A stretch of 64,000 bases of DNA from Pseudomonadota bacterium (lineage in GTDB: Bacteria; Pseudomonadota; Gammaproteobacteria; Steroidobacterales; Steroidobacteraceae), in contig JADJXW010000001.1 in the NCBI GenBank assembly GCA_016720075.1, forward strand, positions 62,001 through 126,000, in the 5' to 3' direction. A program made the position numbers and the translations under genes. The notes beneath the pieces are model-generated. The model saw only the letters and a program-made list of their open reading frames with translations, was not told where the DNA came from and made no database searches. Positions 8,047-17,879 of this stretch are shown here, piece after piece. The number at the start of each line of letters is the position of its first letter. Position 1 is the first letter of the stretch.

Positions 8047-10474
8047 TCAGGAAGCGGAAACCGGAAAACCGTCGACGCCCGTGCGCCAGGGCATCCACAG
8101 CAGCATCACCTTGCCCACCGCGATGTCGGTCTTGCGGGGCGCGAGGTTCACGGCGCGCAGCGCCACCGTCTGCGCATCCAGCGTCGTGTCGAGCGCGGCC
8201 ACCGCCGCCTCGCATTCGCGGTTGAGGTCGGCCAGGCGCTGTTCGATCTGCCCGACCGATTCCTCGGCGCGTTCGGCTTCCTGCGATTCGCGCCCGATGC
8301 GCGAGGCCGAGCGCGCCGCGGTGGTGGCGCGGCCGATGTTGCCGGTGGACACGGCCTTGCGGCCGAGCAGCGCGCCCAGCAGCGTGGCGCCCACGGAGAT
8401 GGCCGTCTGGAACTTCTGCTGCGATACCTGGCCGCGTTCGCGCTCGGCCTTGTCGCGCGCGCTGCAACTGGCCGTTGAGCTGCGCCGCCTTCGGCCCGAA
8501 CTTCTCGCGCAGCTTCAGCGCCCCGGCATCGCGCTGTTCGCGCGCGGCCAGCTGGATGCGGCCCCGGAAGTCGCCCTCCGACTCACCCGGCTTCGACAGC
8601 AGCTTCAGCGCATCGCAGGAATAAATCTGCAGCTTCTGGTTCTGGTAGAGGTGCGTGGCCAGGTCCTTGCCCCACTGCGCGAAACTGGCCGCGCGCTGCG
8701 CGGCGGAGGGCAGTTCGCCGAAGTCCGCGCCCGGCACGGACTCCCCCGTGGTGCTGGCCGACACGCAGGGCTCGGCTTCGTCCCACAGCACGGCATGACC
8801 GTCATCGGCCAGCGGCGCCGAAAGGCCCAGCGTCACCCATTCGTCCACGCCCAGCGGCTTGTCCACGAAATGCAGCTTGGCCACGCCCAGCACGCGCGGC
8901 TGGTAGGTGATGCGATCCGCGGCGCCGCGCACCGGCATGAAGCGCTCTTCGACTTCGGCCGGCAGCGGCGGGCGCGCGGCGGTGATCGGCGCGGTTGCGG
9001 CGGCGGCGGCCTGCGGCGTGGCATCGCGCGGCAGCACCTGCGGCGGCGGGCTGTTGGCGGCGGTCTTGCGCGGCGCCATCAGCCGGCTGATCTCTGCGGG
9101 CGTCAGCGGGCCGCGCAGGTATGACAGCGCCCAGCGGCTTTTCAGCAGCACGGGCGCGTCGTCGTGCACATTGCGCATCAGGAACACGCGCTGCGTCAGC
9201 GAGCCCAGCAGCTGCGCCAGGTCGGCGCGATCCGGGCCGCCACCAGACAGCGCGGTGGTCAGGCCGTCGAGCAGCCGGTCGCGATCGCGCTCGGTCTGCA
9301 GCCGGCCGATGAGCCAGGTGCCGGTGTTGCCCAGCCCCTTGTAGTCGAGGTCCACCGGGTTCTGCGTGGCCAGCACGCAGCCCAGGCCGAAGGCGCGCGC
9401 CTGTTTCAGCAGCGTGAGCATCGGCGGCTTCGACGGCGGCACCGCAGTGGGCGGGAAATAGCCGAAGATCTCGTCCATGTAGAGCAGCGCGCGCAGCGAC
9501 GAGGTGCCGGGCTGCCGGCGCATCCAGCCGATGATCTCGTTCAGCAGCAGCGTGACCACGAACATGCGCTCGGCATCCGAAAGGTGCGCGATGCTGATGA
9601 TGGCGATGCGTGGCTTGCCCTCGGGCGTGTACAGCAGGCGCTGCGCGTCCAGTGGCTCGCCGCGTGTCCACGTCGCGAATCGCGGCGAGGCCAGCAGCCC
9701 GTTGATCGCCAGCGACAGCGCCATGCGTTCCTTCGCGGGGAAGAACGTTTCAAGGTCGAGCGCGCCCAGCTTCGTCAGCGGCGGCTTCTGCACGCTGGCC
9801 ACCAGCGTCGCCAGGTCCACCGCGCGGCCCGCGCGCCAGGCATTGTCGAGCAGGTTCGACAGCAGGATGTGTTCGCGGCTCTGCAGCGGATCGGCATCGC
9901 GGCCCAGCAGCGTGAGCAGGCCCGACACCACCGAGCCAATGCGTTCGGACAGCGCGCCGCTGTCGGCGAGCAGTTCCTCGGGGGGCGGGGCGAGCGACTG
10001 CAGGATCGACAGCGGCAGGCCGCTGTCGGAGCCCGGCGTGTAGATGGCGACATCGGCCGCGGCACGGAAACGCGCGATGCGCTCGGGCGGCTGGTCCCAT
10101 TCGGCCAGGCCCTTGCGCCACTGTTCGGCCGCCTGCGCAGCGTACTGATCCACCGACAGGCTCTTGCGGGCGGCTTCGCCCGGATCCACCCATGGCGCGA
10201 AATCCGCACCCTGCAGCTGCGGGAAGGTGAGCATCAGGTTGCCCAGGTCGCCCTTGGGGTCGATGCAGATGGCCGGAATGCCGTCGATGGCGGCTTCCTC
10301 GAGCAAAGACAGGCACAGGCCGGTCTTGCCACTGCCCGTCATGCCCACGCATACCGCGTGCGTGGTCAGGTCGCGCGAGTCATACAGCAGCGGTTCGGGG
10401 GACAGTTCGTTCTTAGCGGGATCGAAGACGCGGCCCAGGTAGAAGGCGCCCAGCTTCTCGTAATCTGTGCTCAT
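8047..10474 (-). CDS. HerA/DUF853-type ATP-binding protein, apparent frameshift near the 3' end
   Basis: A protein of about 808 residues once one frameshift is corrected. The start ATG gives MSTDYEKLGAFYLGRVFD. Walker A is GMTGSGKTGLCLSL near residue 50 and Walker B is LLYMDEIFGYFPP, with an arginine-finger-like LATQNPVDLDYKGL region after it, as in HerA/FtsK-like ATPases (DUF87/DUF853). The C-terminal part is an alpha-helical coiled coil ending in a glycine-rich GATLLGALLGRKA segment. Near 8455, within an alternating CG run, the frame slips: one extra base separates the QLQRAR end of the first frame from DKAERERGQVSQQKFQ in the next. This is probably a sequencing error. The cellular role is unknown. 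Confidence 0.8.
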
Positions 10475-10506
10475 GGTGGGTACAAGCGTACCCGATTTCC
10501 GGCGTT

Positions 10507-11907
10507 TTACCGGCTCGCGGTGGGTGCGCCGGACAGGCTCCAGGGGTCGATGCGTCCCCAGCCATAGAGGGAATCCCGACCGGGCGCGCCCATGTCGGTG
10601 GCGGTGCTGCGCAGTGCGGCCAGCACCTGTTCCCGCGACGAATTCGGGGATTGCCGCCACTGCCGCGCAGCCATCGCGGCCACCACCGGCGCGGCAAACG
10701 AAGTGCCGGCGATGGTCGAGCTCGTATCCACCAGCGATTGTCCTGGCGCATAGCTGCCGCGCGCGGCGAACTGGATGTGATCACCGCGCGCCGCGCGCCG
10801 GTATAGCAGCCCGCGTTCGTCGAGCGCGGTGACGGCGACCACGCCCGGGTACGCGCCCGGATATCCGGGGGGCGCCGCCGGTCCGCCATTGCCCGCAGCG
10901 GCGATGATCAGCACACCCTGCGACACCGCTGCATCCACAACGAATTCCAGCACATCGTTGCGCGGACCCTCGATGCTGATGTTCAGCACGCGCACGTCCT
11001 GCGACAGCAGCCAGTCGATGGCCATCGCGATCAGTTCAGCCGGCGCCACCAGGCGCTTCTGCTTGTCGAGACCGAATACATCGGCAACGGCCACATTGGC
11101 GCCCAGCGACGTGGCGATCTGCGCCACGGCGGTGCCATGCGGCCGGGGCGTATAGCCACCGGGCGCGAATCCGCGGTACATCAGCACGCGCGGACCCAGC
11201 CGCGACTGGTCCGGATCGGCGCCAGTGTCGATGACGCCGATCTGCGGCGCTTCACCGCGGCGCGGTGAGCGCAGAGGTTCGATCTTGCCCGACAGCCCCA
11301 GCGTCTGCGCGGGCGTTGCCTGCGAGGCATGGAAAACGTGGTTGGGCGCCACGCGGATGCCCGGCGCCACATCGCGCAGCGTCTCGACGGTGCGCTCGAC
11401 CGATTCGCCGTCGCGCACGCGCACGCGGATCAGCGTCTGGCGCAGCGACTCGAGCCGGTTTTCGGAAATGATGGAGAAGCCCGCATTGCGCACCGCATCC
11501 GAGGAAGTGGCTGGGCCGATCAGCAGCACCTCGTTGCGCTCGCGGTCGGCGCCCGTGGCGTCGCGTTCCACGTCGAAGCGCGAATTGCGTCCGCGGCCCC
11601 GGCGCGCATCCTCGCGCCGAGTCTGGTCGCGCTTGCCGGCATCGCCGGTCTTGCCGCTGCCGGCGCGGTCGCGATCCTTGTCCTTGTCCTTGTCCTTCTC
11701 GTCGTCCTTGTCTTTGTCCTTGGACTCCGCCCGCGCGGCATCCCGGGCCTCGCGCTCCGCGCGGTCTTCCCGATCTTCCCGGTCGTCCCGTTCGTCGCGG
11801 CTCTCGATGCGGTCGTCATCGTCATGGGCCAGCGCAGGCCAAGGCGCGGCCAGGCCCCCCAGGGCCATTACCGCGCCGGCCAGCCAGCCACATAATGTGT
11901 GTCGCAT
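10507..11907 (-). CDS. Secreted S8 family (subtilisin-like) serine peptidase
   Basis: 466 residues from the ATG before RHTLCGWL. An N-terminal signal peptide ends near ALAHDDDD. It is followed by about 70 residues of almost purely Asp, Glu, Lys and Arg (for example DKDKDDEKDKDKDKDRDR), a long charged spacer. A prodomain-like segment comes next, then the catalytic domain with Asp in IGVIDTGAD, His in RPHGTAVAQI and Ser in GTSFAAPVVAA. All three catalytic residues are present. It is divergently transcribed from an ECF sigma factor gene, with about 70 bp between starts, suggesting joint regulation of a secreted protease and an envelope or extracellular signal response. Confidence 0.9.
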   Translation of the reverse strand: MRHTLCGWLAGAVMALGGLAAPWPALAHDDDDRIESRDERDDREDREDRAEREARDAARAESKDKDKDDEKDKDKDKDRDRAGSGKTGDAGKRDQTRREDARRGRGRNSRFDVERDATGADRERNEVLLIGPATSSDAVRNAGFSIISENRLESLRQTLIRVRVRDGESVERTVETLRDVAPGIRVAPNHVFHASQATPAQTLGLSGKIEPLRSPRRGEAPQIGVIDTGADPDQSRLGPRVLMYRGFAPGGYTPRPHGTAVAQIATSLGANVAVADVFGLDKQKRLVAPAELIAMAIDWLLSQDVRVLNISIEGPRNDVLEFVVDAAVSQGVLIIAAAGNGGPAAPPGYPGAYPGVVAVTALDERGLLYRRAARGDHIQFAARGSYAPGQSLVDTSSTIAGTSFAAPVVAAMAARQWRQSPNSSREQVLAALRSTATDMGAPGRDSLYGWGRIDPWSLSGAPTASR

Positions 11908-11979
11908 CGTTCCCACAGTACAAAAACGTCCGGGAACAGGGAATATTCCCCCGTCACGGTTCGTTGTCTTCCCGTAACC

Positions 11980-12492
11980 ATGAGTACCAATACAGCCTTT
12001 TCCCAGCAGCTGGTCGAGCTTATCCCGCGTCTGCGGCGGTTCGCCCGCAGCCTGACCCGGTCAGCGGCCGATGCCGATGACCTGACGCAGGCAGCCATCG
12101 AGCGCGCGCTGGTCCACCAGGCCTCCTGGAAGCCGGGCACCCGCCTCGATAGCTGGGTGTACCGCATCGCCCAGAACCTGTGGCGCGATGATCTTCGCGC
12201 CCACCGGCGCCGGGCCGAGCCCCTGGATGGGCTGGAAGTGGCTGGCGAGGACGGACGCGACAGCTTCGTGCGCCTGATCGAGGTGGGCGAGGTCGCCGAT
12301 TCCTTCCAGGGGCTGCCTGAAGAGCAGCGGCTGGTGCTGTCACTGGTGGTTCTGGACGGCCTTTCCTACCAGGAAGCGGCCAACGTACTCGAGGTGCCCG
12401 TGGGCACCGTGATGAGCCGCCTCGCCCGTGCGCGAGGCCGGCTGGCTGCACAGATGCCTGCCAGTGCAGGCCGTCTGCGCGCCGCCAAATGA
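11980..12492 (+). CDS. ECF-family RNA polymerase sigma factor
   Basis: 170 residues. Region 2 is visible as ADDLTQAAIERAL and SWVYRIAQNLWRDDLR (residues 25-65). Region 4 is LPEEQRLVLSLVVLDGLSYQEAANVLEVPVGTVMSRL, including the helix-turn-helix. The ATG at MSTNTAFSQQL was chosen over an upstream in-frame ATG because the family begins just before the Leu-Arg-Arg-Phe-Ala segment. The stop codon overlaps the Shine-Dalgarno sequence of the following anti-sigma gene. A GGAAC motif about 45 bp upstream could be an autoregulated -35, but this is weak. Confidence 0.92.
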   Translation: MSTNTAFSQQLVELIPRLRRFARSLTRSAADADDLTQAAIERALVHQASWKPGTRLDSWVYRIAQNLWRDDLRAHRRRAEPLDGLEVAGEDGRDSFVRLIEVGEVADSFQGLPEEQRLVLSLVVLDGLSYQEAANVLEVPVGTVMSRLARARGRLAAQMPASAGRLRAAK

Positions 12493-12500
12493 GGTGACTT

Positions 12501-13172
12501 ATGGAACTCAATGACGAACTGCTGAGCGCTTATCTGGACAACGCCCTCGACGAGGACCAGCAGGCTGCGGTTTCCGCGGCGCTGGCCACCGACGCGGGCG
12601 CCCGGCTGCGGCTGGAGCGGATGCAGGCGGCCGATCGCGCGCTGCGCGCATCGCTGCCGCTACCGCAGGGCGACAAATTCGAGGCCATGATGACGGCTCG
12701 CATCCAGATGGGGCGCTCGGCGCCCCGCTGGCAGCGCACCGTGCTGCCCTGGGCGCTGGCCGCCTCGGTCGCAGGCCTGGTGGCGGGCTACATGCTGCCG
12801 CGCGAGCAGTCGCCGGCGGGTCTTTCTGCCCCCGATGCGGTGCTTGCCCGGGTGCTGGATGAAGCGCCGTCAGGCGATGTGGCCGGGCAGGGCACTTCAG
12901 TGGTGCTTTCCTTCCAGGCCGGTGATGGCCGTTATTGCCGCCTGTTCCGCGCCGCTCGCGACGCGGGATCCGGGGAAGGCCTGGCCTGCCGCGGCACTGC
13001 CGGCTGGCAGGTCGTGGCCTGGGATGCCACCACCACCACCTCCACCGAAGGCTTCCGCGCCGCAGGCGCAGGCATGCTGATCGATGGCGCGATGTCGGAG
13101 CTGGGTGGGCGCCCCGCGATGGATGCGGGCGAAGAAGTTGCCGCGATCAAGCGCGGCTGGTCGAAGCCCTAG
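12501..13172 (+). CDS. Membrane-anchored anti-sigma factor
   Basis: 223 residues. The N-terminus (ELNDELLSAYLDNALDEDQ) is a typical cytoplasmic sigma-binding start of the zinc-free anti-sigma type. A single membrane segment, VLPWALAASVAGLVAGYML, lies near residue 85 and the rest is a periplasmic domain. The ATG is preceded by a good GAGGTGA ribosome site that overlaps the sigma gene stop, so the pair is translationally linked. No zinc-binding His-x3-Cys-x2-Cys motif was seen. The periplasmic domain has two cysteines (RYCRLF and LACRG), which could respond to redox state, but that is inference. Confidence 0.85.
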   Translation: MELNDELLSAYLDNALDEDQQAAVSAALATDAGARLRLERMQAADRALRASLPLPQGDKFEAMMTARIQMGRSAPRWQRTVLPWALAASVAGLVAGYMLPREQSPAGLSAPDAVLARVLDEAPSGDVAGQGTSVVLSFQAGDGRYCRLFRAARDAGSGEGLACRGTAGWQVVAWDATTTTSTEGFRAAGAGMLIDGAMSELGGRPAMDAGEEVAAIKRGWSKP

Positions 13173-13196
13173 CCGATCCGGCCGATCCGGCCGAAC

Positions 13197-13220
13197 AACG
13201 CCGCTGTTCAGCGGCGTTTT
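13197..13220 (+). terminator. Rho-independent terminator after the sigma/anti-sigma operon
   Basis: An 8-bp stem AACGCCGC / GCGGCGTT with a six-base loop runs straight into TTTT. It lies 25 bp after the anti-sigma stop and overlaps the 3' end of the convergent outer membrane protein gene. The reverse strand also gives a stem preceded by AAAA, so weak bidirectional function is possible. Confidence 0.75.
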
Positions 13221-14101
13221 GATCTCCAGATGAAACGCAGCCCGGCCACGTAGTCCGGGCTGGAACTGCTGAGGCCCGCGCTGCCGCTGACCTCGAGCTT
13301 CCATCCCGTGGACAGCGTGCGGGTCAGGAACGCATCGACGGAACGCGGATCCACGCCGCCTTCCAGCGTCGCCGAGCGCCAGTTGGCCTGCATGCCAAAC
13401 ACCGACCGCTTGCCGATGTTGCGCCAGTAGCCCGCGCTGGCCTGCCAGCCATCCAGCCTTTCCGCCGTATCGGTGGATTCGAGCAGCCGTCGGCCACCAC
13501 TGATATAGACGCCGCCCTTGCGGCCATCCCAGCCCAGTTCCGTGACCGCGGCATAGTCCGTGGTGCCCGTGCCCAGGCCCCGGGCCGAGTCGCCGGTGGG
13601 CAGGCGCACGCGCCCGGTCACGTCCATGTACAGCCGCGTATCCCACAGGTCGACGAAGGACCATGAGGCGGAGACCGTGGCATCGCCGAAGCCATGCACG
13701 TCGCGGTTCGCGGGGAACACCGTGGGCGTGTCGTCCACTCCACCGCTGGTGCTGCCGCTGCCACTGGAGCCGCTGCCACTGCTGCCGCTCGTGCCACTGG
13801 AACCGCTGCCGCTGTTCGAGCCGCTGCCGCTGGAATCGCTTCCGCCGCCGTCCTCGATCACCGGCGAGATATCCGCAGGTCCCCGCACGCCCATGTAGGG
13901 CACGGACGCGCGCAGCGAGAAGTGTCCTACCGACACCTTGAACGACAGCGGCACGACCAGGGCTTCGGTTGAAGTGAGCTCGCCGTACGAACCGCGCGAA
14001 TACTCCGCGCCGGTGGCGAACTGGAATTGCGCAGCAAAAGTGACGGGAGCGATGAACGCTCCCGTCACTGCCGTCATCATCGTGATGCGCGTGGACTTCA
14101 T
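13208..14101 (-). CDS. Putative outer membrane protein with Ser/Gly-rich linker
   Basis: 297 residues from the ATG at MKSTRITMM. A signal peptide ends around FAAQFQF. The rest is rich in alternating hydrophobic/polar strands suggestive of a beta-barrel (RLYMDVTGRVRLPTGDSARGL, WKLEVSGSAGL). Between residues 82 and 125 is a repetitive linker of Ser, Gly and a few Asn and Thr in SGSG units, which probably forms an extended extracellular or periplasmic loop and is prone to slippage. It is followed by the DUF5666 gene upstream in the same orientation with 35 bp between them, so both are likely cotranscribed. The function is unknown; transport or surface exposure is inferred from architecture only. 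Confidence 0.7.
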   Translation of the reverse strand: MKSTRITMMTAVTGAFIAPVTFAAQFQFATGAEYSRGSYGELTSTEALVVPLSFKVSVGHFSLRASVPYMGVRGPADISPVIEDGGGSDSSGSGSNSGSGSSGTSGSSGSGSSGSGSTSGGVDDTPTVFPANRDVHGFGDATVSASWSFVDLWDTRLYMDVTGRVRLPTGDSARGLGTGTTDYAAVTELGWDGRKGGVYISGGRRLLESTDTAERLDGWQASAGYWRNIGKRSVFGMQANWRSATLEGGVDPRSVDAFLTRTLSTGWKLEVSGSAGLSSSSPDYVAGLRFIWRSKRR

Positions 14102-14136
14102 GGGTGGAAGTCTACCGGCGCACACGCCGTGTTGCC

Positions 14137-15585
14137 TCAGTCATCGTGATCCTCGAACTCGATTTCAGTGGCGGCGATCTGGTTGGCGGTCTCGATGCCC
14201 TTGGCCTTCACCACCCGGCCCGCCGCGTTGGCGAAGAAGTCAGTGGCGCTGACTTCCTCGAAGCGCGTGCTGGCGCTGGTGCTCACCGGCACGCCCAGCA
14301 CCGTCATGTTGGGCGCAACCAGGTCGCGCACCGTGCCGCGCACCCACGAGCGGGTTTCGCGGTCTTCGCGCTCCAGGCGCGAAGCGGTGAGTCGCAGCGG
14401 CGCGGTTTCGGTGCCGCGGATCTCGACATAATCACCCACCTGCACGTTCGACAGGCGGAACATCTCGATGTCCGCGTCGCTCTTGTCCTCGATGCGGGTG
14501 TTGTTGTCGACGGTCACCGTCACGCCCAGCACCGTGAGCGTGCCGCCGAGGCCGCTGCTGTCAGCGGTCACATTGTCGACGATGCCGGCCAGGCCCGCAT
14601 TGTTGCCGCGCTTGAACTCCACCTTCACCGCAACCAGCACGCCGGCCGCGTCGATGGTGCCCTCGGCCTCCACCTTCACGTTCAGCGCCAGGTCCGCGGC
14701 AGTGCCGTGTTCATAGCGCGTGGTGGACGTGGTGGTCACCTTGCGGCCGGCCACGTCGAAGTCGGTGGCCGACACGTAGCGTGTGATCAGGCCTTCGACT
14801 TCGCGCTGGAAGGATCCCGAGCCGCGCTCGAAGTCGCGCAGCTCGACGCTGGTGGCCACCAGCGCGCCGGCGCTGTTCAGCGCAGTGCCCTTCACTTCCA
14901 CGTTCTGGTCGTTGGCCAGGCCCGAGGCAGGGAAGTCACGCAGCGAGGCGCCGGTGTAGTCGACCGTCAGCGGTCCGATGCGGAAGGTGCGCGCGGTGGT
15001 GTCGAGCAGCGAAACCTTGCCCATCACCTCCAGCCGCGTCTCGCCCGCCTTGCGCTTCTCGATGCGCGTGGCCACCACTTCGCCGGCGGCGTTCTTCAAG
15101 CCGCTGATTTCGACCTGCAGGCCCACGGCCAGGTCCGCGAAAGTGCCCAGCGAATCGTCGAAGGAGGTCTCGGTCGTGACCCGCACCGTGTGCGCCAGCA
15201 CCACGAAGGTCTGGTTGGCGGCGTCGATGCTGGTGATCGGTCCTTCCAGGTCATCGTCCTGGCGCACCGAATCGGCCGTGGCGCGGCCGCTGCGATCGTC
15301 GATGCGACCGCGGACATGGACCACCTGGCCTACGCGCAACCCCTGCTGGGTCACGCGCTCTCCGTCCTTGGAGATTTCGGCCCCGTTGGTCTCGAAGTGG
15401 ATGCCGTTGACGTACACGCTGCCGAAGCCGGTGATCACACCGGAGGTGACGACGGCACGTTCAGCGGTGGCGCCGCCGGTGCCGGCGCCGGCACCTCCGG
15501 TGGCGGAGGAGTCCCCGCCGCCACAGGCGGCGAGGATGATGGCGGCCATTGCGGCCAGGCCAAGGCGAAAACGGGTGCGAAGCAT
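14137..15585 (-). CDS. DUF5666 domain repeat lipoprotein
   Basis: 482 residues. The N-terminus is a lipoprotein signal with lipobox IILAACGGG (Cys at about residue 21), followed by a Gly/Ala/Ser-rich spacer. The mature part consists of about six repeats of a small beta-strand unit with recurring phrases such as 'G.I..fgSV.VNGI.F' and 'VGQVVHVRGRIDDRSG', matching DUF5666. These domains are OB-fold-like and of unknown function. It shares orientation with the downstream outer membrane protein, and its 5' end faces the trp operon promoter region. Envelope location is well supported; the role is not known. Confidence 0.85.
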   Translation of the reverse strand: MLRTRFRLGLAAMAAIILAACGGGDSSATGGAGAGTGGATAERAVVTSGVITGFGSVYVNGIHFETNGAEISKDGERVTQQGLRVGQVVHVRGRIDDRSGRATADSVRQDDDLEGPITSIDAANQTFVVLAHTVRVTTETSFDDSLGTFADLAVGLQVEISGLKNAAGEVVATRIEKRKAGETRLEVMGKVSLLDTTARTFRIGPLTVDYTGASLRDFPASGLANDQNVEVKGTALNSAGALVATSVELRDFERGSGSFQREVEGLITRYVSATDFDVAGRKVTTTSTTRYEHGTAADLALNVKVEAEGTIDAAGVLVAVKVEFKRGNNAGLAGIVDNVTADSSGLGGTLTVLGVTVTVDNNTRIEDKSDADIEMFRLSNVQVGDYVEIRGTETAPLRLTASRLEREDRETRSWVRGTVRDLVAPNMTVLGVPVSTSASTRFEEVSATDFFANAAGRVVKAKGIETANQIAATEIEFEDHDD

Positions 15586-15681
15586 GGGAGGTCTCCTGTC
15601 AGTGAGCGCTACAGGGACAACGGCTGGGAAAGGGGGAAATTCCCGGGATCCGAAGAACGATAATATGTAAAATCAACTGTC

Positions 15682-15711
15682 TTGACTGCCTTGGCAGTGC
15701 CTCGCCATACT
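15682..15711 (+). promoter_or_regulatory. Candidate trp operon promoter
   Basis: TTGACT and CATACT hexamers are separated by 18 bp, with an A/T-rich stretch (GATAATATGTAAAATC) just upstream that could act as an UP element. The predicted start of transcription, about seven bases after the -10, falls on the A of the trpL ATG, so the leader peptide could be read from a leaderless transcript. No TrpR-type operator palindrome was seen. Confidence 0.6.
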
Positions 15712-15717
15712 CGACCG

Positions 15718-15762
15718 ATGCTGACGCTCCGCACCCTGCGCTGGTGGTGGCCCCTCTCCTGA
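15718..15762 (+). CDS. trpL: trp operon leader peptide
   Basis: A 14-codon reading frame encoding MLTLRTLRWWWPLS, with three consecutive Trp codons at positions 9-11. It lies between a good promoter and a strong terminator hairpin in front of trpE, which is the standard arrangement for tryptophan attenuation: ribosomes stalling at Trp codons favour an antiterminator. No Shine-Dalgarno sequence precedes the ATG, and the predicted transcription start is at the ATG itself, so it may be leaderless. Confidence 0.9.
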   Translation: MLTLRTLRWWWPLS

Positions 15763-15824
15763 CGGAGCGGGGTACTGGTCGTCACTGCCAAGCGCTTAAG
15801 CACAAGCAAAGGCTTCATACCAGA

Positions 15825-15857
15825 ACCCATCTCCGGCAAACCGGTGATGGGTTTTTT
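15825..15857 (+). terminator. trp attenuator (transcription terminator)
   Basis: The stem ACCCATCtCCGG / CCGGtGATGGGT pairs perfectly except for one T-T mismatch, has a CAAA loop, and is followed by TTTTTT. It lies about 60 bp after the Trp-rich leader peptide and 33 bp before the trpE start, as expected for the terminator form of an attenuator. The alternative antiterminator pairing partner was not mapped in detail. Confidence 0.9.
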
Positions 15858-15889
15858 GTTGTCTGCAACGAATACGAAGGAACTGGGGT

Positions 15890-17271
15890 TTGAAACCGCC
15901 ATTTGACATCGCAGGCGACCTGGACACGCCGGTGTCCGCATTCGCCAAGCTGGCCTCGTTCCGGCCGCGCTTCCTGCTGGAGAGCGTGGAGGGCGGCGAG
16001 CGCCTGGCCCGCTACTCCTTCATCGGCTTCGGCGAAGGGCTGGAGGTGCGCCTGGATTCCCGCGCGCTCACCATCGGCTCGAACACCTTCGCGGTGCCCG
16101 CCTCGCAGGAAGAACTGCTGCAGCGCCTGCGACAGGCGCTGTCGATGGCGCCGCGGCCGCTGCCCGAGCTGCCCGGGGTGCCGCTGGCCGGTGGCCTGGT
16201 GGGATTCACCGCCTATGACGTGGTGCGCTTCTTCGAGAAGCTGCCCGCGCGCCTGCCGCGCCGTCCCGAGGCGCCGATTCTTCATTACGTGGCGCCGCAG
16301 TCGCTGCTGGTGTTCGATCACCTGACGCGCGGCATCGCGCTGCTGCATGCCGGCAGCGAGGCCGAGCGCCAGGCCCTGCGCCGCGAGGTGATCGCGGCGC
16401 TGCGCGGCGGCATCGTGCTGCCGCGCACGCAGGGCAGCTTCTCCGATCCGGATGTGTCGCTCACCCGCGATGCCTACATGGCCGGCGTGCGCCGCGCGCA
16501 GGAACACATCGCCGCCGGCGATGTGTACCAGCTCGTGCTGTCGTCGAAGTTCACCGGCCGGCATTCGCTGGATCCGTTCCAGGTGTATCGCGCGCTGCGG
16601 CTCATCAACCCGTCGCCCTACATGTACTACGTGAAGCTGGGTGGCGTGACGGTGGTGGGTTCATCACCCGAGGCGCTGGTGAAGCTCAACAAGGGGCGCG
16701 CGGAACTGCGTCCCATCGCCGGCACGCTGCCGCGCATGGCCGATCCGGATGCCGACAAGGCCAACGAGCAGCGCCTGCTGGCCGATCCGAAGGAAAACGC
16801 CGAGCACGTGATGCTGGTGGACCTCGCGCGCAACGACCTGGGCCGCGTGGCGCAGGCCGGTTCCGTGCACGTGAATCCCTACCGCGCCATCGAACGCTAC
16901 AGCCATGTGATGCACATCGTCAGCGGCGTGCAGGGCCTGCTCGCGCCGGGTCGCGACGCCTTCGACCTGTTCGCCGCCACCTTCCCGGCCGGCACGCTGG
17001 TGGGCGCGCCGAAAGTGCGCGCAATGCAGATCATCGAGGAGCTGGCGCCGGTGGCTCGCGGCCGGTATGGCGGCACCATCGGCTATTTCGGCGCGCAGGG
17101 CGACATGGACCAGGCCATCACCATCCGCACGCTGGTGTTCGAGGGTGACCAGTACAGTTACCAGGCCGGCGCCGGCGTGGTTTCCGACAGCCGGCCCGAC
17201 TCCGAGCACGACGAAGTATTCGCCAAGAGTGCCGCCCTGCGCAGTGCGCTTTCGATGGCGCAGGAAGGACT

Positions 17272-17275
<4 letters not shown>
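15890..17275 (+). CDS. trpE: Anthranilate synthase component I
   Basis: Converts chorismate plus ammonia or glutamine-derived nitrogen to anthranilate. The protein has 461 residues and starts with TTG, supported by a GAAGG ribosome site nine bases upstream and no other start in frame. The tryptophan feedback motif FLLESVEGG is near residue 29. Chorismate-binding signatures include GDVYQLVLS, RPIAGTLPRM, LVDLARNDLGR, TFPAGTLVGAPKVRAM and IGYFGAQGDMDQAITIRT. It is the first structural gene of the operon and its stop overlaps the trpG start (ATGA). PabB is unlikely given the leader peptide and trpG next door. Confidence 0.96.
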
Positions 17276-17877
<602 letters not shown>

Positions 17878-17879
17878 GC

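Noticed and set aside
14104..15663. Long plus-strand frame opposite the DUF5666 gene
   Set aside because: Antisense shadow; composition typical of reverse-strand reading of GC-rich codons, no motif.
15600..15720. TrpR operator in the trp promoter region
   Set aside because: No CTAG-centred palindrome of the TrpR type is present; attenuation explains the control without it.
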